Positions 1-7,116 of a DNA stretch of 8,813 bases are shown here, piece by piece. The stretch spans positions 1 through 8,813 of the forward strand of contig QNYP01000118.1 of assembly GCA_003978675.1 (NCBI GenBank). Direction: 5' to 3'. The position numbers and the translations under genes were made by a program. Within the stretch, counting starts at the first letter, position 1. Each line of letters begins with the position of its first letter. The notes under the pieces are model-generated. The model saw only the letters and a list, made by a program, of their open reading frames with translations. It did no database searches and had not been told where the DNA came from. The DNA is from Hydrogenothermus sp. GTDB taxonomy: Bacteria; Aquificota; Aquificia; Aquificales; Hydrogenothermaceae.

Positions 1-81
1 CATTCTCCATTGGTTAAAAGAAAATTTTCCCTTAAACTTCCTCATCTGGTTTTAAATTTTTCTTTTAACCAATGGAGAATG
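1..81. repeat. Terminal inverted repeat (fold-back) at left edge
   Basis: Positions 1-24 are the exact reverse complement of 58-81, separated by a 33-nt loop (25-57). Just inside the arms, 25/57 mismatch and 26-28 can pair again with 54-56. The inner arm contains the start codon of the ABC ATPase at 72, and the outer arm stops exactly at the first base of the window. Because the opposite edge of the window has the same design, I read bases 1-24 as a fold-back copy of 58-81 created during amplification or assembly, with 25-57 as the last probable native upstream sequence. A real mRNA hairpin over the start codon is possible but less likely. Confidence 0.9.
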
Positions 82-1031
82 ATAGTAAACCCCCGCCACT
101 TATCCAGATAAGAAGCTTGTCAAAAAAATATCTTATTAAAAAGTCTTTGTTTAACAAAGAATATTTTTATGCGGTTTATAATGTATCTTTTAAACTTCAA
201 AAATCCTCAATTGTTGGACTAGTTGGAGAGTCTGGAAGTGGAAAATCAACAATAGGAAGGTTAGTTTTAAAGCTTATACAAAAAGATACAGGGCAAATTT
301 TGTTTGAGGGGAAGGATATTTACAGTCTTACAAAAGAAGAAGAAAAAAAGTTTAGGAGAGAAACCTCAATAATTTTTCAAGACCCGAGAACTTCATTAAA
401 TCCAAGATGGAAAATAAAAGATATTGTAGAAGAACCTTTAATAGTACATAATTTTCCAAAAAAAGAAAGAAAACAACTTGTAGAGAAGGCAATAATAGAT
501 GCAGGATTAGATACGACATTTTTAGATAAATATCCTTCCCAGCTTTCAGGAGGGCAAAGACAAAGGGTTGCAATAGCAAGGGCTATCGTTTTATCTCCTA
601 AATTTATAGTTGCAGATGAACCTACTTCTGCTTTAGATGTTAGTATTCAACTTCAAATAGTAAATCTAATTAAAAAATTAAAAGAAGAAAAAAATATAGC
701 ATTTTTGTTTATTTCCCACGATATAAATTTAGTTGGAATTTTATGTGATTATGTGGTTGTTTTATATAGAGGAGAAATAATGGAAAAAGGAGATAAAGAA
801 GCAGTTTTAAAAAGCCCTAAACACCCGTATACAAAGCTTCTTATTGCAAGTGTTCCGCTGGAATCTCCAAAACAAAGGAAAAATTTTAAGGAAATCCCAG
901 AAGTCTTTAGAGAAGATATAAAAGGAGCTTGCGTTTTTTATCACAGATGTCCTTATGCAGAGGATATTTGTAAACAAAAGCCTACCGTCAAAACCTTAAA
1001 AAATCAGGAGGTATATTGTCACTTTGTTTGA
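72..1031 (+). CDS. Peptide/nickel-type (Opp/Dpp) ABC transporter ATP-binding subunit
   Basis: This is the cytoplasmic ATPase that powers an oligopeptide/dipeptide-family importer, the equivalent of OppF or DppF. Visible motifs in the 319-residue protein are Walker [10 protein letters not shown] (52-60), Q-loop Gln103, signature LSGGQ (158-162), Walker B ending in Asp182-Glu183, and H-loop His216. After the nucleotide-binding domain comes the oligopeptide-transporter C-terminal extension starting at HPYTKLL (251-257). It carries four cysteines, C287, C293, C300 and C316, in the GxCxFxxRCPxAxxxC...C pattern; this pattern has been linked to an iron-sulfur cluster in some Dpp ATPases. Length is normal. 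An in-frame TAA at 66-68 makes ATG72 the only sensible start, although no Shine-Dalgarno precedes it and it lies inside the left-edge inverted repeat. Permease and binding-protein genes are not in the window, so the substrate (peptide, nickel or other) cannot be told. Confidence 0.93.
   Translation: MENDSKPPPLIQIRSLSKKYLIKKSLFNKEYFYAVYNVSFKLQKSSIVGLVGESGSGKSTIGRLVLKLIQKDTGQILFEGKDIYSLTKEEEKKFRRETSIIFQDPRTSLNPRWKIKDIVEEPLIVHNFPKKERKQLVEKAIIDAGLDTTFLDKYPSQLSGGQRQRVAIARAIVLSPKFIVADEPTSALDVSIQLQIVNLIKKLKEEKNIAFLFISHDINLVGILCDYVVVLYRGEIMEKGDKEAVLKSPKHPYTKLLIASVPLESPKQRKNFKEIPEVFREDIKGACVFYHRCPYAEDICKQKPTVKTLKNQEVYCHFV
1006..1011 (+). promoter_or_regulatory. Shine-Dalgarno AGGAGG for the first CNNM/CorC gene
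   Basis: A perfect AGGAGG lies inside the end of the ABC ATPase gene. It supports the non-ATG start TTG at 1024, 12 nt downstream, which is slightly long spacing. An in-frame ATT at 1015 is too close (3 nt). The TTG at 1016 is in another frame. Confidence 0.7.
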
Positions 1032-2292
1032 TACAGAATTTTTTATAAATTTTGCAATTGTGTTTTTGCTACTTTTTGTTTCTGCATTTTTTGCAGGAAT
1101 TGAGTCCTCTTTTTTTTCTATGGACTGGCTAAAAATAAAAAGACTTGCCAAAGAGGGAAATAAATCGGCAAAAATAGCAGACCTGCTTAGAAGCCGTCCA
1201 AAAGAACTTGTTATCACATTTTTAATAGGAAATGAGCTTGTAAATATTACAGCTTCAGCAATAACAACAGCAACAATTATTAAATATTTTGGAGAAGAGT
1301 ATGTATTTATAGCAGTTATAATTATGACAGTCTTGATTCTTACCTTTGGAGAAATAACTCCCAAAACATATGCGGGATATTTTCCAGAAAAATATGCTTT
1401 ATTTGCATCACGGCCATTTTACACATTTTATATAATTGCGACACCATTTAGATTTATCTTAATAAAAATTGCTGAGTATGTTCTAAAAAAATTAGGTTTA
1501 GAACTTCCAGTAGAAAGTCATAAAATTTCAGAAGAAGATGTTAGAACAATTGTTTCAATAGGAACAGAAAAAAATATGTTTACAGAGGAAGAAAAAGAAA
1601 TAATAGAATCTGCCTTGGAACTTCATGAAGTTTCAGTAAGTGAAGTAATGACTCCAAGAAGGGATATTGTTGCTTTAGAGAAGAATATAACAGTTTCTCA
1701 GGCTTTGGAAAAATTAAAAGGAAAAGAATTCAGTAGAGTTCCTGTATATGAAGATAATTTAGATAATATAGTTGGTATTTTGTATTTAAAAGATATAATT
1801 TTCCTAAAATTTGAAGGAAAAGATGAACCTATTTTTAAATATCTAAAAAAACCATTTTTCGTTCCAGAATTTACACCTCTTTTAAATGTTATGAGAGATT
1901 TTGAAAAAAGCAAAAGCCACATGGCTATAGTTATAGATGAGCATGGAACAGTAGTCGGACTAGTAACATTTCAGGATATTTTAGATTTTCTAGTTGGAGA
2001 TTTGCCAGAGGATAAGGATACCGAAGAAAATGATATAGTTCAGCTTTCAAAGAACAAATGGAGAATATCAGGAAAAGCAGAAATAGAAGAGGTTGCAGAA
2101 AGTTTAGATATTAAACTCCCTGAAGATTATGATTTTGATACAATGGGAGGTTTTGTTTTATCGTTAATGAAAAAAATTCCTAAAGAAAATGAAGAAATTA
2201 TATACGAAAATTTCAAATTTGTTATTGAAAAGGTAGAAAACAATAGGATTGTTAGTGTTTTAGCTATAAAACTAACAGAGGTAAGCGAATGA
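1024..2292 (+). CDS. CNNM/CorC-type membrane protein with CBS pair (copy 1)
   Basis: A 422-residue inner-membrane protein of the DUF21-CBS-CorC_HlyC family, which is implicated in Mg2+/Co2+ transport or efflux and is often mislabelled hemolysin. The DUF21 membrane domain has hydrophobic segments near 8-28, 62-85, 93-116 and 131-155, with the conserved FLIGN motif (66-70, Asn70) and FGEITPK (108-114, Glu110). An acidic helical linker (about 166-205) leads to two CBS motifs, about 207-263 (VMTPRRD...SRVPVY) and 272-325 (MAIVIDEHG, then T315xxD318). CBS pairs of this family bind adenine nucleotides. The C-terminal CorC_HlyC domain is about 336-416 (MGGF at 374-377). Start is TTG, overlapping the ABC gene by 8 nt; the stop overlaps the next gene by ATGA. 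Family assignment is firm; the ion and direction of transport are inferred only from the family. Confidence 0.93.
   Translation: MFDTEFFINFAIVFLLLFVSAFFAGIESSFFSMDWLKIKRLAKEGNKSAKIADLLRSRPKELVITFLIGNELVNITASAITTATIIKYFGEEYVFIAVIIMTVLILTFGEITPKTYAGYFPEKYALFASRPFYTFYIIATPFRFILIKIAEYVLKKLGLELPVESHKISEEDVRTIVSIGTEKNMFTEEEKEIIESALELHEVSVSEVMTPRRDIVALEKNITVSQALEKLKGKEFSRVPVYEDNLDNIVGILYLKDIIFLKFEGKDEPIFKYLKKPFFVPEFTPLLNVMRDFEKSKSHMAIVIDEHGTVVGLVTFQDILDFLVGDLPEDKDTEENDIVQLSKNKWRISGKAEIEEVAESLDIKLPEDYDFDTMGGFVLSLMKKIPKENEEIIYENFKFVIEKVENNRIVSVLAIKLTEVSE
2277..2281 (+). promoter_or_regulatory. Shine-Dalgarno AGAGG for the second CNNM/CorC gene
   Basis: AGAGG lies 7 nt before ATG2289, inside the final codons of the preceding gene. 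Together with the ATGA stop-start overlap (2289-2292) it points to translational coupling of the two paralogues and fixes the start. Confidence 0.6.
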
Positions 2293-3548
2293 TTTCTTAT
2301 ATAATAGCAATTTTTTTCTTTTTACTTTTAGAAGGTTTCTTTTCAGGTTCAGAGATAGCCCTTTTTTCTGTTAATAGAGCAAAATTAAAATATCTAGCAA
2401 AAAATGGAGATACAAGAGCAAAAAAACTCTATGAAAAACTCCAAAAACATTTTGATGACTATATAGCAACAACGTTAATTGGAACTACTTTAAGTATTGT
2501 TACTATAACTGCCGTTTATGTAAATTTTCTTATGGAATTTGCAGTTTATTTGCCAGTTTTAAAAGGAAAAGAAGAAATATTTGCAGAGAGTATTATTGTT
2601 TTAACTCTTTTATTTGGAGAAATTCTACCAAAAAGTATATTCCAACATTTTGCAGAAAAATTAGTTTATTTTATAGTTCCAGCTTTAGATTTCTTTAGGA
2701 AACTGTTATATCCATTAATTTTACTTGCAAATTTAATAACAAAGATAGTTTTTTTTGTATTTAGATTACAGCCAAGAAAAGATAAAATCTTATCACGAGA
2801 AGAACTCCTTGATGCTCTTTTGATGGATAGTGAAGGTATAGAGGAAGTAGAAAAGAAAATAATTGCAAATGTTTTAATCTTTGAAGAAAGAAGACTTGGA
2901 GAAATTGTTGTTCCTTTATCTGATGTTGTTGCAGTTGATGAGAATGAGAAAATAAAAGATGTAATATCTGTATTTAAAACTTCAGGTTTTTCTAGAATAC
3001 CAATATATGCAAAAAGGATTGATGAAATAGTTGGAGTTATAAGGGCTTATGATTTAGCAGATGCGAAACCTGATGAACCAGTTAAAAATTACGCCAAAAG
3101 CATTAGATATTTACACGAGTTTACTAGCCTTCCAAATGTTTTAAAAGGATTTAAAAAATTCAAAGACCATATGGCAGTTGTTGTTGATGAGAGAGGAGCA
3201 ACAATGGGAATTATCACCCTTGAAGATGTTTTAGAAGAAATAGTTGGGGAAATTAGAGATGAATATACAAAAAAAGAAAAGAAAATGATAAAAAGGACTT
3301 TTAAAGATAAGATAGTAGTTGATGGAAGGATTGAGATAAAAGAAATAGAAACCCTTGTTGATGAAAAATTTCCAAAAGGTCCTTATGAAACCCTTGGAGG
3401 TTTTATAGTTTACTATCTTGGAAGAATGCCTATGGCAAGTGAAGAAATATATTACAATAGCCTTAAATTTACAATTTTACAAACAAATAAGAGAAGAGTT
3501 CAGGAAGTTTTAATAGAAAAAGTAGAAAATTCTGGAAAAGTAGAATAA
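2289..3548 (+). CDS. CNNM/CorC-type membrane protein with CBS pair (copy 2)
   Basis: A second, clearly diverged 419-residue protein of the same architecture as its upstream neighbour. Membrane domain: TM1 about 2-24 with the family-typical FFSGSEIALFS (17-27), a second segment about 58-82, FGEILPK (109-115, Glu111), then a long hydrophobic stretch 126-160. CBS pair: about 205-258 (SRIPIY) and 269-320 (MAVVVDERG, T310xxD313). CorC_HlyC domain about 333-411 (LGGF at 369-372). It differs from copy 1 at two notable places: the LIGN Asn is Thr66 (LIGTT), and the usual MTP opening the first CBS is VVPL (207-210). The family forms homodimers, so the overlapping tandem pair may form a heterodimer or have split roles; that is inference. 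Probably cation transport or its regulation at the inner membrane. Confidence 0.92.
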   Translation: MISYIIAIFFFLLLEGFFSGSEIALFSVNRAKLKYLAKNGDTRAKKLYEKLQKHFDDYIATTLIGTTLSIVTITAVYVNFLMEFAVYLPVLKGKEEIFAESIIVLTLLFGEILPKSIFQHFAEKLVYFIVPALDFFRKLLYPLILLANLITKIVFFVFRLQPRKDKILSREELLDALLMDSEGIEEVEKKIIANVLIFEERRLGEIVVPLSDVVAVDENEKIKDVISVFKTSGFSRIPIYAKRIDEIVGVIRAYDLADAKPDEPVKNYAKSIRYLHEFTSLPNVLKGFKKFKDHMAVVVDERGATMGIITLEDVLEEIVGEIRDEYTKKEKKMIKRTFKDKIVVDGRIEIKEIETLVDEKFPKGPYETLGGFIVYYLGRMPMASEEIYYNSLKFTILQTNKRRVQEVLIEKVENSGKVE

Positions 3549-3560
3549 ATTTAAATTATT

Positions 3561-3878
3561 ATGAAATTAATAATAAGTTTAATTTTGATTATTGGCTTAG
3601 TGGGAGTTGTATATTATTTTCTAAATAAAAACAAAATGTTTATAACTCCAGGTAAAGCTATTTATTACAAAGCAAATCTAGAAAAATCTCCTAATTACAT
3701 AAAACCTAAATATCCAGATGTTGTTCCTAATTACTATAAAGCTAATCCTAGAAATGCTCCAAACTATGTTAGCCCATCGTATAATCCACCATCAAATTAT
3801 ATAAAGGCTCCTACTATAAAATCAAAATCAAAAGAACAAGCTACTATGGAAGCAGTTCAGTCTGGTTTTAGGAAGTAA
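3561..3878 (+). CDS. Small membrane-anchored protein with NY/Pro repeats, unknown function
   Basis: I do not recognise this 105-residue protein. It begins with Met-Lys and a hydrophobic stretch (about 3-21), which looks like a single membrane anchor or uncleaved signal with no lipobox cysteine. The rest is rich in Tyr, Pro, Asn and Lys and has no cysteine. Asn-Tyr recurs at N45, N57, N68 and N79, an 11-12-residue period. A longer unit, YYKANxxxxPNY followed by I or V, occurs at 35-47 and again at 58-70. A basic tail ends in GFRK. This suggests an extended, low-complexity region outside the membrane. It follows the CNNM pair by 12 nt without an obvious Shine-Dalgarno, so expression may depend on coupling. 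Its stop overlaps the end of the convergent helicase gene by 11 nt. The repeat and the membrane segment make it likely to be real; the function is open. Confidence 0.7.
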   Translation: MKLIISLILIIGLVGVVYYFLNKNKMFITPGKAIYYKANLEKSPNYIKPKYPDVVPNYYKANPRNAPNYVSPSYNPPSNYIKAPTIKSKSKEQATMEAVQSGFRK

Positions 3879-6315
3879 GTTCTTTAAGCAATTTATGGGA
3901 TAATAGTATTGATGCTGTTTTATCTAGGTAATCATTAGAATTTCCACATTTGGGAGAATATATACACGACGGACAACCTGCAGAGCATTTACATTTTGAT
4001 ATATTTATGTAAACACTTTCCATCATTTTATCTAATTTGTTAAATCCAATTTCAGAATATCCAACTCCTCCTTCGTATCCATCATAGATATAAATCGTTG
4101 GATTTTGCGTATAAATATCATAAGAAGTAGACATACCGCCAATATCCCATCTATCATTCATTGCAAATAATGGATATATACCTATTAATGCATGCTCTAC
4201 ACCATGTAAAGCTCCTAAGAATGCCTGTTTTCTCTCTTTTATTCTTTTTATAATATCATTAAAAATTTGTTTATCCTTTTCGCTTAACTTTTGTATAAAT
4301 GGATTCGTTGCCTTTAAAAACATTTCAAAATCATCTGGATTGCCTGTTTCTTTAAATGAATTTAGATTTTCAAATGCAATATCTTCATAAACAAAAAATC
4401 CTGGATTTTCTAGAGATTTTTCCTTTAGAAAGCTTTTTAGCATTCTTACATTAAATAGCCAGTTTTTTCTTAAAATATCACTTTCCCAAGACTGTGGAAT
4501 AGAAAACCAAAAAGCAATTGTTTCAAAATTTCTTTCTAAAATCTCTTTTTCTGAAAAAAAGTGTTCATTAAGTTTTAAATCCCTATCTAAATCTCTAACA
4601 AAATAACCTAAAACCCTAGACCTAACATTTACTATGCCTTTGAAAATCCCAATATTATTTATTTTTTTGCTTTCTGTGATTTCTATTACATCTATAAAAG
4701 TTTCTTTTAAAGGCTCTGTAATAAATGAGGTTTCTGTTTTTTCTACATAAACAGTTTGTTTATTAAAATCTATCCTTTCTACAATAAACTTTTCACCGTT
4801 ATGTAAATAAATTGCCCCAGGATGAGCTTCATATATTAAAATATCTTCAGAAATATCACCTATTACTTTATTTTTTATTGCATCAACAATTTTGAAACTA
4901 CTTCCAGTAGAACGGATACTAAATGGTGAAGGTTTTGATGCATAAAGCTTGTTATTTGAAAATCTTAATTTTTTCTCCTTGTATAACTGCCTTGCTACTT
5001 CTTTTTCTTCTTCTGACAACTCTTTTATTTTTATTGGAAGTTCATAAGCCATTACAGGAATATGTTTTTTTAGAATATACTTATTTTTAGGGTTTATTAC
5101 AGGTTCTTCCATTTGTCTCTTAAAAATTTCTTCAGGGTTTTTTACAAAGTATTGGTCTAATGCATTTCGTTTTGGAATTAATATGTTATAGGCAGGTTTA
5201 TCTCTTCTTCCTGCTCTACCGAATCTTTGCCATAGCTGTGCAAGAGTTCCTGGATATCCTACCAGTATACAACTCTCTAAATCTCCTATATCAATCCCCA
5301 TTTCTAATGCACTTGTAGATATTACAGCTAAAATATTCCTAGTTAGAATTTTGAACTCAATCTCCCTTCTTTCTTTTGGGGTATATCCAGACCTGTATGG
5401 ACTTACTCTATCTATTAGGTCTTCTCTACCTTTGTTTTTTAATGCATCTTTTACTCTTAAAGATAAAATTTCTGCCTCTTTTCTTGAATCTACAAAAACT
5501 ATAGTGGAAATATCGTTAATGACATTGTTCGCTATTAAACCGGCTATTTCCAAGGATTTTAGGTTTTTCAGGATTTGAACTACTTTTTTTGGAGAAGAGG
5601 CACCAGATTTTGATATTTCAACAACTGGTTCACCAATTAGATTAGAAACAAATTTAGATGGATTGTGTATCGTTGCAGAGTTTGTTATGAAAGTAGGTTT
5701 TTCTGATTTGTAGTAAGAAACTATTCTTTTTAATCTTTTTATTATATTTGCTATATGAGAACCGATTACTCCTCTATAGGTATGGACTTCATCAATGACT
5801 ATAAATTCTAAATCTTCAAAAAAAGAAGCCCATTTGTAATGAAAAGGCAATATTCCAACATTTAACATATCAGGGGTTGTAATTAAAAAGTTTGGAGGAT
5901 TCTCTCTAATCTCTATTCTTTTTTCTTTTGGGGTATCTCCATCATATACCTCAACATTTATATTTATACCGAGCTCTAAAATAAGCTCTTTTATTTTTGC
6001 ATACTGGTCTTGTGCTAGTGCTTTAAGAGGAAATAAAACTAATGCTTTTGTATAAGGGTTAGCATGAAACCTTTCTAAAACAGAAAGTATATAAATATAA
6101 GATTTACCAGATGCTGTTGGAGTTGTAATAACCACATTGTTTTTTAGAAGTATTTGTTTTATTGCATCTGCTTGATGTGAGTATAGTCTTATATTTTTTT
6201 CTTTTAGAAAATTAGCAATTTTTTTATTTTTAAACGGAAAATTTTTATATACAGCTTCCTGTGGAGGAATTACCTTTTCGTATACAATTTTTTGGGATAT
6301 ATCTAGAATAGCCAT
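3868..6315 (-). CDS. mrfA: MrfA/YprA-type superfamily 2 helicase with DUF1998 zinc module
   Basis: An 815-residue ATP-dependent DNA helicase of the group that includes Bacillus subtilis MrfA (YprA, mitomycin-damage repair) and fungal Hrq1. RecA domain 1 shows a Q-like YSHQ (45-48), Walker A TPTASGKS (65-72), DEVH box (175-178) and SAT (213-215). RecA domain 2 carries STSALEMGIDIG (333-344) and QRFGRAGRR (363-371). The C-terminal DUF1998 region has HGVEHAL (704-710), DGYEGGVG (745-752) and a cysteine cluster C775, C777, C781, C784, C790, a probable zinc site. All key ATPase residues are present, and length is at the upper end for the group. No MrfB-type nuclease gene is adjacent. ATG6315 lies 15 nt after the IMPase-family gene and lacks a clear Shine-Dalgarno. 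The role in DNA damage repair is inferred from the family; family membership is secure, the exact symbol less so. Confidence 0.9.
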   Translation of the reverse strand: MAILDISQKIVYEKVIPPQEAVYKNFPFKNKKIANFLKEKNIRLYSHQADAIKQILLKNNVVITTPTASGKSYIYILSVLERFHANPYTKALVLFPLKALAQDQYAKIKELILELGININVEVYDGDTPKEKRIEIRENPPNFLITTPDMLNVGILPFHYKWASFFEDLEFIVIDEVHTYRGVIGSHIANIIKRLKRIVSYYKSEKPTFITNSATIHNPSKFVSNLIGEPVVEISKSGASSPKKVVQILKNLKSLEIAGLIANNVINDISTIVFVDSRKEAEILSLRVKDALKNKGREDLIDRVSPYRSGYTPKERREIEFKILTRNILAVISTSALEMGIDIGDLESCILVGYPGTLAQLWQRFGRAGRRDKPAYNILIPKRNALDQYFVKNPEEIFKRQMEEPVINPKNKYILKKHIPVMAYELPIKIKELSEEEKEVARQLYKEKKLRFSNNKLYASKPSPFSIRSTGSSFKIVDAIKNKVIGDISEDILIYEAHPGAIYLHNGEKFIVERIDFNKQTVYVEKTETSFITEPLKETFIDVIEITESKKINNIGIFKGIVNVRSRVLGYFVRDLDRDLKLNEHFFSEKEILERNFETIAFWFSIPQSWESDILRKNWLFNVRMLKSFLKEKSLENPGFFVYEDIAFENLNSFKETGNPDDFEMFLKATNPFIQKLSEKDKQIFNDIIKRIKERKQAFLGALHGVEHALIGIYPLFAMNDRWDIGGMSTSYDIYTQNPTIYIYDGYEGGVGYSEIGFNKLDKMMESVYINISKCKCSAGCPSCIYSPKCGNSNDYLDKTASILLSHKLLKELTS

Positions 6316-6330
6316 AAAAACTAATGTGTT

Positions 6331-7116
6331 TTAAAGTAAATTTTTTTCAACTATATCTTTTAGCTCTTTGTATATTTTTTCACCGCCGGCTATTACATTT
6401 CCATCTAAGACAAATTTTCCTTCAAAATTTGTATATATTCCTCCTGCTTCTTTTACAAGCAAAGCTCCAGCAGCGATATCCCATATAGACAGTTTCATTT
6501 CAAAAAATCCATCAAAAACTCCTTCTGCAGTATAAGCTAAATCTACTGCAGCAGCCCCTGGTCTTCTGACAGCAGAAAATCTTATCATTGCTTCTCTAAA
6601 TGCTTTTAGATACATATCTATTTCTTCAATATGCCTAAAAGGAAAACCAGTGGCTATTATAGCAAGTTCTCTACTTCTATTTGAAACAAAAATCTGATTT
6701 CCATTCATAAAAGCACCACTACCTTTGCTAGCCCAATACAATTTATCTAGCATAGGAATATATATAGCCCCTACTAAAATTTCATCTGTTTCCCTATCCA
6801 TTAAAGCAACAGATACAGCAAATATATCAAATCCATTTATATAGTTTTTTGTTCCATCTAAAGGGTCAACAATCCAAATTAAAGAACTGTTTTTATCTCC
6901 TAATATTCCATCTTCTTCACCTAAAAAAGCATGGTTTGGATATTTAGATAAAATAAAATCTCTTATTCTTTCCTCTGAGGTTTTATCAACATATGTGACA
7001 AAATCTTTCCTGCCTTTTTCTTCTATATCTTTAGATTTTATATGTTTAAAATTTTCCTTTAATATTTGACCGCCAATAATAGCAGCTTCTTTAGCAGTTT
7101 GTAAAAATTCTTTCAT
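6331..7116 (-). CDS. suhB: Inositol monophosphatase family protein (SuhB-like)
   Basis: A 261-residue Mg2+-dependent sugar-phosphate phosphatase, normal length for the family. Metal-site motifs are complete: GEE (66-68, Glu67), DPLDGT (84-89, Asp84 and Asp87) and WD (212-213, Asp213) in IWDIAAG. The N-terminal signature is FVTYVD (39-44). Substrates in this family include myo-inositol-1-phosphate, fructose-1,6-bisphosphate and, in CysQ relatives, PAP; the sequence alone does not separate the first two, and general resemblance favours SuhB/IMPase. Its ATG directly follows the TAG of pgk with no spacer, with AGGA (7124-7127) inside pgk serving as ribosome site 7 nt upstream, so it is very likely co-translated with pgk. 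That linkage makes a sugar-phosphate metabolic role reasonable but does not prove one. Confidence 0.9.
   Translation of the reverse strand: MKEFLQTAKEAAIIGGQILKENFKHIKSKDIEEKGRKDFVTYVDKTSEERIRDFILSKYPNHAFLGEEDGILGDKNSSLIWIVDPLDGTKNYINGFDIFAVSVALMDRETDEILVGAIYIPMLDKLYWASKGSGAFMNGNQIFVSNRSRELAIIATGFPFRHIEEIDMYLKAFREAMIRFSAVRRPGAAAVDLAYTAEGVFDGFFEMKLSIWDIAAGALLVKEAGGIYTNFEGKFVLDGNVIAGGEKIYKELKDIVEKNLL

Noticed and set aside
1..81. Left inverted repeat as a transcription terminator or riboswitch
   Set aside because: The stem is low in GC, has a 33-nt loop and no diagnostic T-run after it, resembles no known riboswitch, and its outer arm coincides with the edge of the window, as on the right side.
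31..111. End of an upstream gene reading into the ABC ATPase (open frame with stop at 109-111)
   Set aside because: It would overlap the ATPase by 40 nt, its short peptide does not look like an Opp/Dpp permease or OppD tail, and its 5' side enters the suspected chimeric bases.
996..1364. Minus-strand open frame antisense to the first CNNM gene, and similar frames at 352-579, 1698-1922 and 5351-5578
   Set aside because: They lie wholly or almost wholly inside well-supported genes on the other strand and show no recognisable domain.
1024..3548. Hemolysin/toxin function for the two CBS-domain membrane proteins
   Set aside because: The hemolysin label is historical for TlyC/HlyC-like CBS proteins; the domain layout is that of CNNM/CorC cation-transport proteins.
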